Source of the DNA: Streptomyces cyaneochromogenes
GTDB taxonomy: Bacteria; Actinomycetota; Actinomycetes; Streptomycetales; Streptomycetaceae
Direction: 5' to 3'
NCBI RefSeq assembly: GCF_003963535.1
Contig: NZ_CP034539.1
Span: 5,704,001-5,768,000 of the forward strand
Length of the DNA: 64,000 bases
Shown here: in pieces, positions 16,120-24,751 of the stretch
How the letters are laid out: the number at the start of each line of letters is the position of its first letter
How positions within the stretch are numbered: the first letter of the stretch is position 1
Position numbers and translations under genes: made by a program
Notes under the pieces: model-generated
Told to the model about the DNA's origin: nothing
Databases searched by the model: none
The model's input: only the letters and a program-made list of their open reading frames with translations

Positions 16120-16186
16120 GCCGACCACGGGCCGCTTCCCGGGGTTGACGCCGACCCCGGGGCTGTGCCGTCCTAATCTGGACAGC

Positions 16187-16828
16187 ATGTCAGCGATCCG
16201 TCTCCTCGTGCTCGGCGCGGTCCGGCAGCACGGGCGGGCCCATGGGTACCAGGTGCGCAACGACCTGGAGTACTGGGGCGCGCACGAGTGGTCCAACGCC
16301 AAGCCCGGCTCGATCTACCACGCCCTGAAGCAGATGGCGAAGCAGGGGCTGCTGCACGCCCACGAGATCGCGCCGTCCACGGCGGGCGGTCCGCCGCGTA
16401 CGGAGTACGAGATCACCGAGAAGGGCACCGAGGAATATCTCGGGCTGGTCCGGCAGTACCTCACGAGCTACGACCAGCGGCCCGACGTCCTCACCGCCGC
16501 GCTCGGCTTCATGGTCGACCTGGACCGCGAGGAGGTCCTCGCCCTCCTCGAGGAGCGGGTGCGCAGTATCGAGGGGTGGCGCAAGGCCGTCACCGAGTAC
16601 TACACGCCCGAGGAGGGGCCGGGGCAGCTCGGCCACATCGGCGAGATCATGAACTTCTGGGTCCACTCCGCCGACACCGGCGCCGAGTGGACCCGCGGTC
16701 TCATCGCACGCATCCGGGGCGGCGCCTACACCTTCTCCGGTGAGGGCGACCCGTTCGTCGGGATCCTCGCCGAGGACCAGGAGAACCCGTACGCGACGGG
16801 GGAGCGGCATTCGGAGGATGACCGCTAA
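16187..16828 (+). CDS. PadR-family transcriptional regulator
   Basis: A 213-residue PadR regulator. The N-terminal winged helix (LVLGAVRQHGRAHGYQVRND ... KPGSIYHALKQMAKQGLL) is followed by a helical effector domain. The ATG is 7 nt past TAATCT, so it may be leaderless. It is encoded directly upstream of an ABC exporter, and two near-identical dyads lie in the gap (16826-16841 and 16873-16888), one overlapping the end of this gene. It most likely represses the exporter operon until a toxic ligand binds. Confidence 0.9.
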   Translation: MSAIRLLVLGAVRQHGRAHGYQVRNDLEYWGAHEWSNAKPGSIYHALKQMAKQGLLHAHEIAPSTAGGPPRTEYEITEKGTEEYLGLVRQYLTSYDQRPDVLTAALGFMVDLDREEVLALLEERVRSIEGWRKAVTEYYTPEEGPGQLGHIGEIMNFWVHSADTGAEWTRGLIARIRGGAYTFSGEGDPFVGILAEDQENPYATGERHSEDDR

Positions 16829-16841
16829 TCAAGTTTGACTA
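16826..16841. promoter_or_regulatory. PadR operator 1
   Basis: TAATCAAGTTTGACTA, an inverted repeat with 7-bp arms and one mismatch. It overlaps the PadR stop codon, and its right half (TTGACT) is the candidate -35 of the exporter promoter. Confidence 0.7.
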
Positions 16842-16872
16842 AGCGTGTCCCGGGGTACTAGCTTCGAGCTTG

Positions 16873-16888
16873 TAGTCAAGTTTGACTA
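16873..16888. promoter_or_regulatory. PadR operator 2
   Basis: TAGTCAAGTTTGACTA, a perfect 7-bp inverted repeat around a GT centre. It lies 47 bp from operator 1 and just before the GAGGGAG ribosome site of the ABC ATPase. Confidence 0.75.
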
Positions 16889-16903
16889 GCGAGGGAGCGG
16901 CAC

Positions 16904-17860
16904 GTGGCCGACACGGCGATCACCGTCGAGGACGCACGCAAGACCTATGGCACCAAGCCAGCCCTGGAGGGGCTCGACCTGCAGGTGACCCGCGGCACCG
17001 TGCACGCGGTGCTCGGCCCGAACGGCGCGGGCAAGACGACCCTGGTCCGGATCCTGTCCACCCTGCTGCGGCCGGACGGCGGCCGGGTCGAGGTGGCCGG
17101 GCACGACGTGGTCCGGCAGGCGTACGAGGTGCGCCTGCGCATCGGCCTCCTCGGCCAGCACGCGGCCCTGGACGAGGAGTTGGGCGGACAGCAGAACCTG
17201 GAGATGTTCGGCCGCCTCTACCACCTCGGCGCCCGCCACGCGCGCGTGCGGGCCGGTGAGCTCCTGGAGCGCTTCGGCCTCGCCGACACCGGCCGCAAGC
17301 CGGTCAAGCAGTACAGCGGTGGCATGCGCCGACGACTGGACCTGGCGGCCTCACTCATCACCGACCCGGAGGTGCTCTTCCTGGACGAACCCACCACCGG
17401 ACTCGACCCGCGCGGCCGCGCCGAGGTCTGGTCCGCCGTCCGCTCCCTGGTCGGCGGCGGCACCACGGTCCTGCTCACCACCCAGTACCTGGAGGAGGCC
17501 GACCAGCTCGCCGACCGCATCTCGGTCGTCGACGCCGGCCGCGTCATCGCGGACGGCACGGCCGACGCACTCAAGGCGCTGACCGGCGGCGACCGCATCG
17601 ACGTCGTCCTGCGCGACGCCGGCCAACTGGGCGCGGCGGTGGCCCTGTTGCCGATAGCGAAGGACGACATCTCCGTCGACCCCGACCGCCGCCTGCTCAG
17701 CGCCCCGGTCACCGACCGGATGGCGGCGCTCTCCGGCGTCGTACACGCCCTGGAGAAGGCCGGAATCGAGGCCGAGGACGTCGCGCTGCGCCGCCCGACG
17801 CTGGACGAGGTGTTCCTGCACCTCACCGGGGACGACCGCCGAGTGAAGGAGGCCGCATGA
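16904..17860 (+). CDS. ABC transporter ATP-binding protein, DrrA type
   Basis: A 318-residue ABC ATPase. It has Walker A GPNGAGKTT, Q-loop LGQHAALDEEL, signature YSGGMRRRLDLAA, Walker B VLFLDEPTTGLDP, H-loop LLTTQYLEEAD, and the DrrA-type C-terminal extension ending in RRPTLDEVFLHLTG. This is the architecture of daunorubicin-type multidrug exporters. The GTG start has GAGGGAG upstream. Its stop overlaps the permease start (ATGA). Expression is likely controlled by the upstream PadR protein through two dyads. The exported drug is unknown. Confidence 0.93.
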   Translation: MADTAITVEDARKTYGTKPALEGLDLQVTRGTVHAVLGPNGAGKTTLVRILSTLLRPDGGRVEVAGHDVVRQAYEVRLRIGLLGQHAALDEELGGQQNLEMFGRLYHLGARHARVRAGELLERFGLADTGRKPVKQYSGGMRRRLDLAASLITDPEVLFLDEPTTGLDPRGRAEVWSAVRSLVGGGTTVLLTTQYLEEADQLADRISVVDAGRVIADGTADALKALTGGDRIDVVLRDAGQLGAAVALLPIAKDDISVDPDRRLLSAPVTDRMAALSGVVHALEKAGIEAEDVALRRPTLDEVFLHLTGDDRRVKEAA

Positions 17861-18618
17861 GCACGAACGCCTACGCCCTGACCGACTCCTGGACCATGAC
17901 CCGCCGCGAACTCGCCCACTGGGCGCGGCAGCCCGTGCAGGTCGTGGTCAACCTGATCTTCCCGGTGATGCTGCTGCTGATGTTCGGCTACCTCATCGGC
18001 GGCGGCCGGGGCGTCCAGGGCTCCTACATCGACTATCTGCTGCCCGGCATGCTCGCGCTCACCATGGCGTTCGGGCTGGAGGGCACGATGATCGCGGTCA
18101 CCCAGGACCTCAACAAGGGGGTGATCGACCGCTTCCGGTCCATGCCGATGGCCAACGGCGCGGTGCTGGTGGGCCGTTCGGTCGCCGACATGCTCCAGTC
18201 GGCGCTGGCCCTGCTCGTCCTCATGGGGGTCGGGTACGCGCTGGGCTGGCGTGCGGACGGCGGCCCGGGGGCCTTCCTGGGCGCCTTGGGCCTCCTGCTG
18301 CTCTTCCGCTTCGCCATGCTGTGGATCGGCATTCATCTGGCCCTGGTGGCCGGTAAGCCGGAGCTCGTGCAGGCCGTGCAGATCCTGGTCTGGCCGATCG
18401 GCTTCCTGTCCAACGCGCTCGCCCTCCCCGGGGCGATGCCCGGCTGGCTCGGCAAGGTCGTCGAGTGGAACCCGATGTCCCACACGGCGACGGCGGCGCG
18501 CGACCTGTTCGGCGGCACGGGCACGGAGCACGTGGTACCGGCGATCGTATGGCCGCTGGCACTCCTGGCGGTGTTCTTCCCGCTCGCGGTACGGCGCTTC
18601 GCCCGCCTGAGCCGCTGA
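17857..18618 (+). CDS. ABC-2 type transporter permease
   Basis: A 253-residue permease with six hydrophobic segments and the ABC-2 membrane motifs (WARQPVQVVVNLIFPVMLLL, DLNKGVIDRFRSMPM, WNPMSHTATAARDLFGG). It is coupled to the ATPase through an ATGA overlap. One ATPase and one permease probably dimerise into a drug exporter of the DrrAB kind. No terminator was resolved before the convergent gadB. Confidence 0.93.
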   Translation: MSTNAYALTDSWTMTRRELAHWARQPVQVVVNLIFPVMLLLMFGYLIGGGRGVQGSYIDYLLPGMLALTMAFGLEGTMIAVTQDLNKGVIDRFRSMPMANGAVLVGRSVADMLQSALALLVLMGVGYALGWRADGGPGAFLGALGLLLLFRFAMLWIGIHLALVAGKPELVQAVQILVWPIGFLSNALALPGAMPGWLGKVVEWNPMSHTATAARDLFGGTGTEHVVPAIVWPLALLAVFFPLAVRRFARLSR

Positions 18619-18664
18619 CGGCCACCAGCGGCACCCAGGACACCCAGGCCACCCAGGACAGGCC

Positions 18665-20086
18665 CTAGTGGTGGAAGCCGGTGGCCGCCCCCTTGTCCCG
18701 CGTCAGGGGGTGCGGCTGCCGGCGCAGCTCCGGCAGGACCCGGCCGAGGTCCTCGACGAACAGCTCGGCGAGGTCCTCGGAGAACCCGTTGCGACAGACG
18801 ACGCGCAGGACGGACAGGTCCTCGCGGTTGGGCGGGAAGGTGTACGCCGGGACCAGCCAGCCCTTCTCGCGCAGCCGCCGGGAGACGTCGAAGACGTCGT
18901 ACGCCGTGACGTCGGGGGCCGTGGTGAAGGCGAAGACGGGCAGTTGGTCGCCCCGGGTCAGCAGCCGGAAGTCGCCGAGTTCCTCGACGGCCCCGGCGAC
19001 CTTCCCGGCCACCTCCCGCGAGGCCTGCTGCACGGCCCGGTACCCCTCGCGGCCCAGCCGCAGGAACGAGTAGTACTGCGCCACGACCTGCGCGCCCGGC
19101 CGGGAGAAGTTCAGCGCGAAGGTGGGCATGTCACCGCCCAGGTAGTTGACGCGGAACACGAGCTCCTCGGGCAGCGACTCCCGGTCCCGCCACAGCGCCC
19201 AGCCGACCCCCGGGTAGACCAGCCCGTACTTGTGCCCCGAGGTGTTGATCGAGGCCACCCTCGGCAGCCGGAAGTCCCAGATCAGGTCCTCGTCGAGGAA
19301 GGGCGCGACCATGGCACCGGACGCGCCGTCGACATGCACCGGGACGTCCAGCCCGGTCCGCTCCTGGAGGGCGTCGAGGGCCGCGCACAGCTGAGCGATC
19401 GGCTCGTACGAACCGTCGAAGGTGGAGCCGAGGATCCCGACGACCCCCACGGTGTTCTCGTCGCACAGCTCGGCCGCGGCCTGCGGATCGAGGTGGAACC
19501 GCTCGCCCTCCATCGGGACCAGGCGGGGCTCCACCTCCCAGAAGTTGCAGAACTTGTCCCAGCACACCTGGACGTTGACGCCCATCACGAGGTTGGGGCG
19601 CGCGCCGGGGTACCGGTCGGCGTTGCGCCGCGCCCAGCGCCGCTTGAGCGCCATTCCGGCGAGCATGCACGCCTCGCTGGACCCGGTGGTGGAGCAGCCC
19701 ACGGCCGTCGAGGGGTCGGGCGCGTTCCACAGGTCGGCGAGCATCGCCACACACCGCTTCTCCAGCTCGGCGGTGCGCGGGTACTCGTCCTTGTCGATCA
19801 TGTTCTTGTCCCGGCACTCGCCCATCAGCACCCCGGCCTGGGGCTCCATCCAGGTGGTGACGAAGGTGGCCAGGTTGAGCCGCGAGTTGCCGTCCAGCAT
19901 CAGCTCGTCATGGACCAGCTGGTACGCCGTCGACGGCGGCAGGGGAGAGTCCGGCAGCCGGTGCCTGGGCGGGGCCTGGGTCATGCCGCCGGCCGGGTTC
20001 GCCTCGCCGTAGAACGGGTTGACGGCGAGCCTGCGCCTGTCGCCCTTGTCGTCAGGTGCTTCGCTGTCCCCACGATGCAGTGGCAT
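18665..20086 (-). CDS. gadB: glutamate decarboxylase
   Basis: A 473-residue PLP enzyme of the group II decarboxylase family, converting glutamate to GABA with consumption of a proton. The PLP lysine lies in SINTSGHKYGLVYPGVGW. The substrate region TWMEPQAGVLM and GSSEACMLAGMALKRRW are conserved, and the protein ends GFHH, consistent with the pH-sensing His-containing GadB tail. The ATG at 20086 is 8 nt past TACCGT on the minus strand, suggesting a leaderless transcript. It is divergent from tipA. A role in acid tolerance or GABA supply is inferred. Confidence 0.93.
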   Translation of the reverse strand: MPLHRGDSEAPDDKGDRRRLAVNPFYGEANPAGGMTQAPPRHRLPDSPLPPSTAYQLVHDELMLDGNSRLNLATFVTTWMEPQAGVLMGECRDKNMIDKDEYPRTAELEKRCVAMLADLWNAPDPSTAVGCSTTGSSEACMLAGMALKRRWARRNADRYPGARPNLVMGVNVQVCWDKFCNFWEVEPRLVPMEGERFHLDPQAAAELCDENTVGVVGILGSTFDGSYEPIAQLCAALDALQERTGLDVPVHVDGASGAMVAPFLDEDLIWDFRLPRVASINTSGHKYGLVYPGVGWALWRDRESLPEELVFRVNYLGGDMPTFALNFSRPGAQVVAQYYSFLRLGREGYRAVQQASREVAGKVAGAVEELGDFRLLTRGDQLPVFAFTTAPDVTAYDVFDVSRRLREKGWLVPAYTFPPNREDLSVLRVVCRNGFSEDLAELFVEDLGRVLPELRRQPHPLTRDKGAATGFHH

Positions 20087-20116
20087 GTCTACGACGGTAG
20101 GTCCGCGCGGCCGGGC

Positions 20117-20147
20117 TTGCACCTCACGTCGCGTGAGGACCCACTGT
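20117..20147 (+). promoter_or_regulatory. tipA promoter with MerR-type dyad
   Basis: A -35 TTGCAC (20117-20122) is followed by the inverted repeat CCTCACG-TCG-CGTGAGG (20122-20138). It closely resembles the known S. lividans ptipA operator. MerR-family activators work on long (about 19 bp) spacers, which would place a poor -10 near 20142-20147. Confidence 0.75.
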
Positions 20148-20174
20148 GGGGTGCGTACCGAGAAGGGAGCGGAA

Positions 20175-20936
20175 GTGAGCTACTCCGTGGGACAGGTCGC
20201 CGGCTTCGCCGCGGTGACGGTGCGCACCCTGCACCACTACGACGACATCGGCCTGCTCGTGCCCAGCGAGCGCAGCCACGCGGGCCACCGGCGCTACAGC
20301 GACGCCGACCTCGACCGGCTGCAGCAGATCCTGTTCTACCGCGAGCTCGGCTTCCCTCTGGAGGAGGTCGCCGCCCTGCTCGACGACCCGGCCGCGGACC
20401 CGCGCGAACACCTGCGCCGGCAGCACGAACTGCTGACCGCCCGGATCGAGAAGCTGCAGAAGATGGCGGTGGCCGTGGAGCACGCCATGGAGGCACGCAA
20501 GATGGGCATCAACCTGACGCCGGAGGAGAAGTTCGAGGTGTTCGGGGACTTCGACCCGGACCAGTACGAGGAGGAGGTGCAGGAACGGTGGGGCAACACC
20601 GACGCCTACCGGCAGTCACAGCAGCGCGCCGCCTCGTACACCAAGGAGGACTGGCAGCGGATCCAGCGCGAGGCCGACGACCTCACCCGCCGCTTCGTCG
20701 CGCTCATGGAGGCCGGTGAGCCGGCCGACTCCGAGGCGGCCATGGACGCCGCCGAGGAGCACCGCCAGGGGATCGCCCGCAACCACTACGACTGCGGGTA
20801 CGAGATGCACGCCTGCCTCGGCGAGATGTACGTCTCCGACGAGCGGTTCACCCAGAACATCGACCAGGCCAAGCCGGGCCTCGCGGTCTACCTGAGGGAC
20901 GCGATCCTCGCCAACTCCGCCCGGCACTCCTCTTGA
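20175..20936 (+). CDS. tipA: thiostrepton-responsive MerR-family regulator TipAL/TipAS
   Basis: A 253-residue TipA. The N-terminal MerR HTH (YSVGQVAGFAAVTVRTLHHY) and coiled coil are followed by the TipAS thiopeptide-binding domain. An in-frame ATG at codon 110 (20502, MGINLTPEEKF) gives the 144-residue TipAS form. Cys214 (EMHACLG), the residue that bonds covalently to thiostrepton in the family, is present. Known role: autoactivation by thiopeptides, with TipAS as a drug-sequestering product made in excess. The GTG start has GAAGGGAGCGGA upstream, and the promoter dyad at 20122-20138 fits autoregulation. It is divergent from gadB. Confidence 0.96.
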   Translation: MSYSVGQVAGFAAVTVRTLHHYDDIGLLVPSERSHAGHRRYSDADLDRLQQILFYRELGFPLEEVAALLDDPAADPREHLRRQHELLTARIEKLQKMAVAVEHAMEARKMGINLTPEEKFEVFGDFDPDQYEEEVQERWGNTDAYRQSQQRAASYTKEDWQRIQREADDLTRRFVALMEAGEPADSEAAMDAAEEHRQGIARNHYDCGYEMHACLGEMYVSDERFTQNIDQAKPGLAVYLRDAILANSARHSS

Positions 20937-20963
20937 GGCTCCTGGCCCGGGACCCCGTACGGG

Positions 20964-21329
20964 TCACTCCCGGGCCAGGACCACCGCGGTCCCGTAGGCG
21001 CACACCTCGGTGCCCACGTCGGCCGCCTCGGTCACGTCGAAGCGGAACGCCAGCACGCCGTTGGCGCCACGCGCGCGTGCCTGCTCGACGAGCCGCTCCA
21101 TGGCCTGGTTGCGGGTCTCCACGAGCGTCTTGGTGAGCCCCTTGAGCTCACCGCCGACCAGCGACTTCAGCCCGGCGCCGATCTGGCTGCCGACATGCCG
21201 GGAACGCACGGTCAGTCCGAAGACCTCGCCGATGACCTCGGTGACCCGGTAGCCGGGAACGTCGTTCGTGGTCACTACCAGAACGTCGGGCTGGGGTCCC
21301 TGCCCGCCGCCGTACTCTTCGATGCCCAT
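20964..21329 (-). CDS. YbjQ/UPF0145 family protein
   Basis: A 121-residue protein of the UPF0145 (DUF74) family. It has VVTTNDVPGYRVTEVIGEVF, the GG...KTLVETRNQAMERLVEQA helix, and ARGANGVLAFRFDV. Members form pentameric dodecin-like assemblies. Their function is unclear; heavy-metal binding has been suggested. No cysteine-rich site is seen here. The ATG start is supported by family alignment. It is convergent with tipA and monocistronic. Confidence 0.88.
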   Translation of the reverse strand: MGIEEYGGGQGPQPDVLVVTTNDVPGYRVTEVIGEVFGLTVRSRHVGSQIGAGLKSLVGGELKGLTKTLVETRNQAMERLVEQARARGANGVLAFRFDVTEAADVGTEVCAYGTAVVLARE

Positions 21330-21380
21330 GACTCACAGCTTTGTCCCAGCGGAGGCACAGTGCATCCTGAACGGGTCCAT

Positions 21381-21408
21381 GGAACCTGGGCGTCCAGTGC
21401 AGCGTTGA
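21381..21408 (+). promoter_or_regulatory. ECF-type (SigE-like) promoter for the DedA gene
   Basis: GGAACC (21381-21386), a 16-nt spacer and CGTTGA (21403-21408) match the Streptomyces SigE envelope-stress pattern. The start codon follows about 50 nt later. Confidence 0.5.
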
Positions 21409-21465
21409 TAATTTGAGCAGTCAGCACGACCCGCCCGCCCCTTCCCCCGCAGGAGCCACGATCCC

Positions 21466-22383
21466 GTGACCACGCTTGCGCTCGGCCCCGAGTGGCTCGA
21501 TCCGAACTACCTGATCGAGACCTTCAGTCTCCCCGGCATCCTGCTGATCGTCTTCGCCGAGTCCGGCCTCTTCGCGTTCCTGCCCGGCGATTCGCTGCTC
21601 TTCACGGCGGGCCTCTTCGTGGCTCAGGGGCAGTACATCACCCAGCCCCTGTGGCTGGTCTGCACCCTCATCGTCCTGGCCGCCGTCATCGGCGACCAGG
21701 TCGGGTACATGATCGGCAAGTTCCTGGGCCCGAAGCTCTTCAACCGCCCCAACTCCAAGCTCTTCAAACAGGAGAACCTGGACAAGGCCCACGAGTTCAT
21801 GGAGAAGTACGGCCCGAAGGCGATCGTCCTCGCCCGCTTCGTGCCGATCGTGCGCACCTTCGCCCCCATCGTGGCGGGCGCCGGCCGCATGAAGTACCGC
21901 ACGTTCTTCACGTACAACGTCATCGGGGGCATCGCCTGGGGCACCGGCGTCACCCTCGCGGGCTACTGGCTCGGCCAGATCGACTTCATCAACAAGAACG
22001 TCGAGGCGATCCTCGTCCTCATCGTCTTCGTGTCCGTGGTCCCGATCATCATCGAGTACCTGCGGGAGCGCGCCAAGAAGAAGCGTGAGGCGGCCCAGGC
22101 CCCGGCCCCCGCCCAGCAGCAGCACATGAGGATGGACGACGCGACGACCCAGCTCCGCCGCATCCCGTCCGAGGACCAGCCCCAGCAGCAGCCGTACGGC
22201 GACCAGGACCACCAGCAGTACGGCAACCAGGGCGACGGACACTACGGCTACGACCAGCAGTACTACGGCCAGCAGCAGCCCCAGCAGCAGCCGTACGCCC
22301 AGCAGTACCCGCAGGGCTACGGCCGGCAGCAGCCTTACGGCGGCCAGCAGAACCAGCAGTACCCGCCGAACCAGGGTTACTGA
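21466..22383 (+). CDS. DedA family membrane protein with Q/Y-rich tail
   Basis: A 305-residue DedA/VTT-domain protein. It has ESGLFAFLPGDSLLFTAGLF, the re-entrant-loop motif FGPKA...VLARFVPIVRTFAPIVAGAG, and MKYRTFFTYNVIGGIAWG. DedA proteins act in undecaprenyl phosphate or phospholipid translocation at the inner membrane, so a link to cell-wall lipid recycling is reasonable. Residues from about 210 on form a soluble tail dominated by Gln, Tyr, Gly, Pro and Asp, absent from typical DedA proteins. The GTG start has GGAG upstream. A SigE-like promoter at 21381 fits an envelope role. Confidence 0.92.
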   Translation: MTTLALGPEWLDPNYLIETFSLPGILLIVFAESGLFAFLPGDSLLFTAGLFVAQGQYITQPLWLVCTLIVLAAVIGDQVGYMIGKFLGPKLFNRPNSKLFKQENLDKAHEFMEKYGPKAIVLARFVPIVRTFAPIVAGAGRMKYRTFFTYNVIGGIAWGTGVTLAGYWLGQIDFINKNVEAILVLIVFVSVVPIIIEYLRERAKKKREAAQAPAPAQQQHMRMDDATTQLRRIPSEDQPQQQPYGDQDHQQYGNQGDGHYGYDQQYYGQQQPQQQPYAQQYPQGYGRQQPYGGQQNQQYPPNQGY

Positions 22384-22426
22384 AAGCCCTCTCAGGGGCG
22401 CGGGGCCGTATCGAGTCGGTAGGCGC

Positions 22427-24058
22427 TCAGAATCCCCGCGTCCGCTTGGCGGCCCGCCGCTTCTCCGGCGACCCGATCCGCAGGAACAACCGGGAGATCT
22501 CGGACCCGAGGTTCACCCCGATGGCGATGGCCATGGCCAACGACGCAGCCGTGGCCAGCGAAACCAGCCCCGCGTCCACCTTGTTCTGCGCGATCGACAA
22601 CAGCCCGAAATACGTGGCCGACCCCGGCAACAGGGGCCCGATCGCCGCCGTCGTGTACGGCAACGCCGACGCGAACCGATACCGCGCCATCAGCTGCCCG
22701 AACAACCCCACCAGCCCGGCCGCCACAGCCGTGGAGGCGACCGGCGAGAGCTCACCGGTGTAGTGCAGCGCGCCGTACACGACCCAGGCGACACCCCCGT
22801 TGAGGGTCACGGCCAGCACAGTGGACCGCTCCTGCTGCAAGAGCACCGCGAACGTCAACGACAACAGCATCGACGCCCCGATCTGCCACAACGGCCGGTG
22901 GGAGATGTTCAGCGCCGCGTCGGGGTCGAGCTGGGCGCCGAGGTTCACGCCGAAGTACAGGATCACCAGCACACCGACGACGATCCCGACGAAGAAGTAC
23001 ATGACTTCGAGCAGTCGCGCGGACGCGGTGATGTAGAACCCGGTCAGCCCGTCCTGCACGCCCGCCACCAGCGCCCGCCCGGGCAGCAGCGCGAACAGCC
23101 CACCGGTGATGACCGCGGAGGCCTTCACGTCGACGTGCGTCAGCGTCAGCGCGACGCCTATCGCGGCCGGCGGCATCGCGGCCACCGTGAACTGGTAGAA
23201 CTCCGGCAGCCCACGCCCCGCGCACAGCCACGCCAGCCGGTCGCCGAGCATCGCGCCCACCATGGCCGCGACGAAGACGATCACGTCACCGCCGACCAGC
23301 ACGGAGGCCGCCCCGGCGAGCAGCCCGCTCGCCCCCGTCAGCACCCAGGTGGGGTACGGGTGCCGGTTGCGGCGGATCTCCGCGAGGCGCCCGTAGGCCT
23401 CCTCCAGGGAGATGTGGCTCTCCGGGTCGCTGAGGTCGTCGACGAGCTGGTAGACGGCCGCCAGGCGCGTGTAGTCGGTGCCGCGCCGCCGGACCGTACG
23501 TGCCGCCGACACCGGATCGTCCACCAGCGACGGCTGGTACGAGATCGACAGCAGGGTGAAGGTGACGTTCGGTTCGCAGCGGTCCAGGCCGTAGGACCGG
23601 CAGACCGCGAACATCGCCGCCTCCACGTCCTCCGCGCCCTCACCGCCGGCCAGCAGCAGCTCGCCGATACGCAGGGTCAGGTCGAGCACGCGCGGGACGG
23701 CCGGACCCTCCTCCTCCGCCTTCGGCATCCGCTCCGGCGCGGGCCGCTCCGCCACCGGCATGCGCAGCATCGTGCGCATCCGGTCCTGCCAGGGCAGGTC
23801 CTTGGTCAGGCTGATCCGCGGTATGCCGCCGGCGGGTGTGAACGCGGGCGGGGCGTCCTCGACGCTGTAGCCGCGCGGCGTGCTGAACGCCGATCCCTCG
23901 GGCTCGTGGACCGGCGCCTGCGGTACGCCCAGCCCCTGAGGAAGGGCGAACTCGGACGTCGTCTCCGACTCACTGTCCCCCACCTCGACGCCGGCGGGCG
24001 GCGTGAAAGCCATCCTCGCCTCGTCCGACTGCGGCTTGCGGTCCTCCGCGTCCGTCAC
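22427..24058 (-). CDS. threonine/serine exporter family protein (ThrE)
   Basis: A 543-residue membrane protein. A disordered N-terminus of about 120 residues precedes the DUF1212/ThrE domain (LRIGELLLAGGEGAEDVEAA ... CEPNVTFTLLSISY) and about ten hydrophobic segments including the DUF3815-type second half. It resembles C. glutamicum ThrE, which exports threonine and serine. Two-domain fusion proteins are usual in actinobacteria. The GTG at 24058 has GGAG about 10 nt upstream. The transported substrate is not proven. It ends in a polybasic RRAAKRTRGF tail. It sits between dedA and ppa. Confidence 0.85.
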   Translation of the reverse strand: MTDAEDRKPQSDEARMAFTPPAGVEVGDSESETTSEFALPQGLGVPQAPVHEPEGSAFSTPRGYSVEDAPPAFTPAGGIPRISLTKDLPWQDRMRTMLRMPVAERPAPERMPKAEEEGPAVPRVLDLTLRIGELLLAGGEGAEDVEAAMFAVCRSYGLDRCEPNVTFTLLSISYQPSLVDDPVSAARTVRRRGTDYTRLAAVYQLVDDLSDPESHISLEEAYGRLAEIRRNRHPYPTWVLTGASGLLAGAASVLVGGDVIVFVAAMVGAMLGDRLAWLCAGRGLPEFYQFTVAAMPPAAIGVALTLTHVDVKASAVITGGLFALLPGRALVAGVQDGLTGFYITASARLLEVMYFFVGIVVGVLVILYFGVNLGAQLDPDAALNISHRPLWQIGASMLLSLTFAVLLQQERSTVLAVTLNGGVAWVVYGALHYTGELSPVASTAVAAGLVGLFGQLMARYRFASALPYTTAAIGPLLPGSATYFGLLSIAQNKVDAGLVSLATAASLAMAIAIGVNLGSEISRLFLRIGSPEKRRAAKRTRGF

Positions 24059-24174
24059 GTGCGTAGCACTCCCTGTACGACACCTCCTGCCGCACTCAGT
24101 ATGCGCACAGACACACGAACGGGCTGCACGCACGCGCGTACAGCCCGTTCACGTGGCTGAGAGCCACCGGCGGC

Positions 24175-24666
24175 TCAGTGGCCGCCCTGGTCCTTGAAGC
24201 GCTTGTAGGACCGCTCGATCTCCGCCTCGGCCTCCGTACGGCCCACCCAGTCGGCGCCCTCGACGGACTTGCCGGGCTCCAGGTCCTTGTAGACCTCGAA
24301 GAAGTGCTGGATCTCCAGGCGGTCGAACTCGGAGACGTGGTGGATGTCACGCAGGTGCTCCTGGCGCGGGTCCGTCGCCGGGACGCACAGCAGCTTGTCG
24401 TCGCCGCCGGCCTCGTCCGTCATCCGGAACATGCCGATCGCGCGGCACTTGATGAGGCAGCCCGGGAACGTCGGCTCGTCAAGAATGACCAGCGCGTCCA
24501 GCGGGTCGCCGTCCTCGCCGAGGGTGTTCTCGACGAATCCGTAGTCGGTCGGGTAGGCGGTCGAGGTGAAGAGGCGACGGTCCAGGCGGATCCGACCGGT
24601 CTCGTGGTCCACCTCGTACTTGTTCCGCGAACCCTTCGGGATCTCGATCGTGACGTCGAACTCCAC
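24175..24666 (-). CDS. ppa: inorganic pyrophosphatase
   Basis: A 163-residue family I soluble pyrophosphatase that hydrolyses PPi to phosphate in the cytoplasm. The active site segments are IEIPKGSRNKYEVD, YPTDYGFVENTLGEDGDPLD (the DxDPLD metal motif) and VYKDLEPGK. The GTG at 24666 is chosen because GGAGGAG lies 6 nt upstream and the family begins with (M)EFDVTIEIPKG; ATGs at 24681 and 24690 are alternatives. It is divergent from dacB, an arrangement also seen in mycobacteria. Confidence 0.96.
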   Translation of the reverse strand: MEFDVTIEIPKGSRNKYEVDHETGRIRLDRRLFTSTAYPTDYGFVENTLGEDGDPLDALVILDEPTFPGCLIKCRAIGMFRMTDEAGGDDKLLCVPATDPRQEHLRDIHHVSEFDRLEIQHFFEVYKDLEPGKSVEGADWVGRTEAEAEIERSYKRFKDQGGH

Positions 24667-24751
24667 CGGTGGCTCCTCCATGATCAGCACATAGTTCTGG
24701 TGGTTAAGTGTCCCTCACGCAGGTGTGTGATCGCGAAAGGGGCTGGTGTTC

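Noticed and set aside
14620..16302. 560-residue open frame antisense to the aldehyde dehydrogenase
   Set aside because: Shadow of a conserved gene, no recognisable fold.
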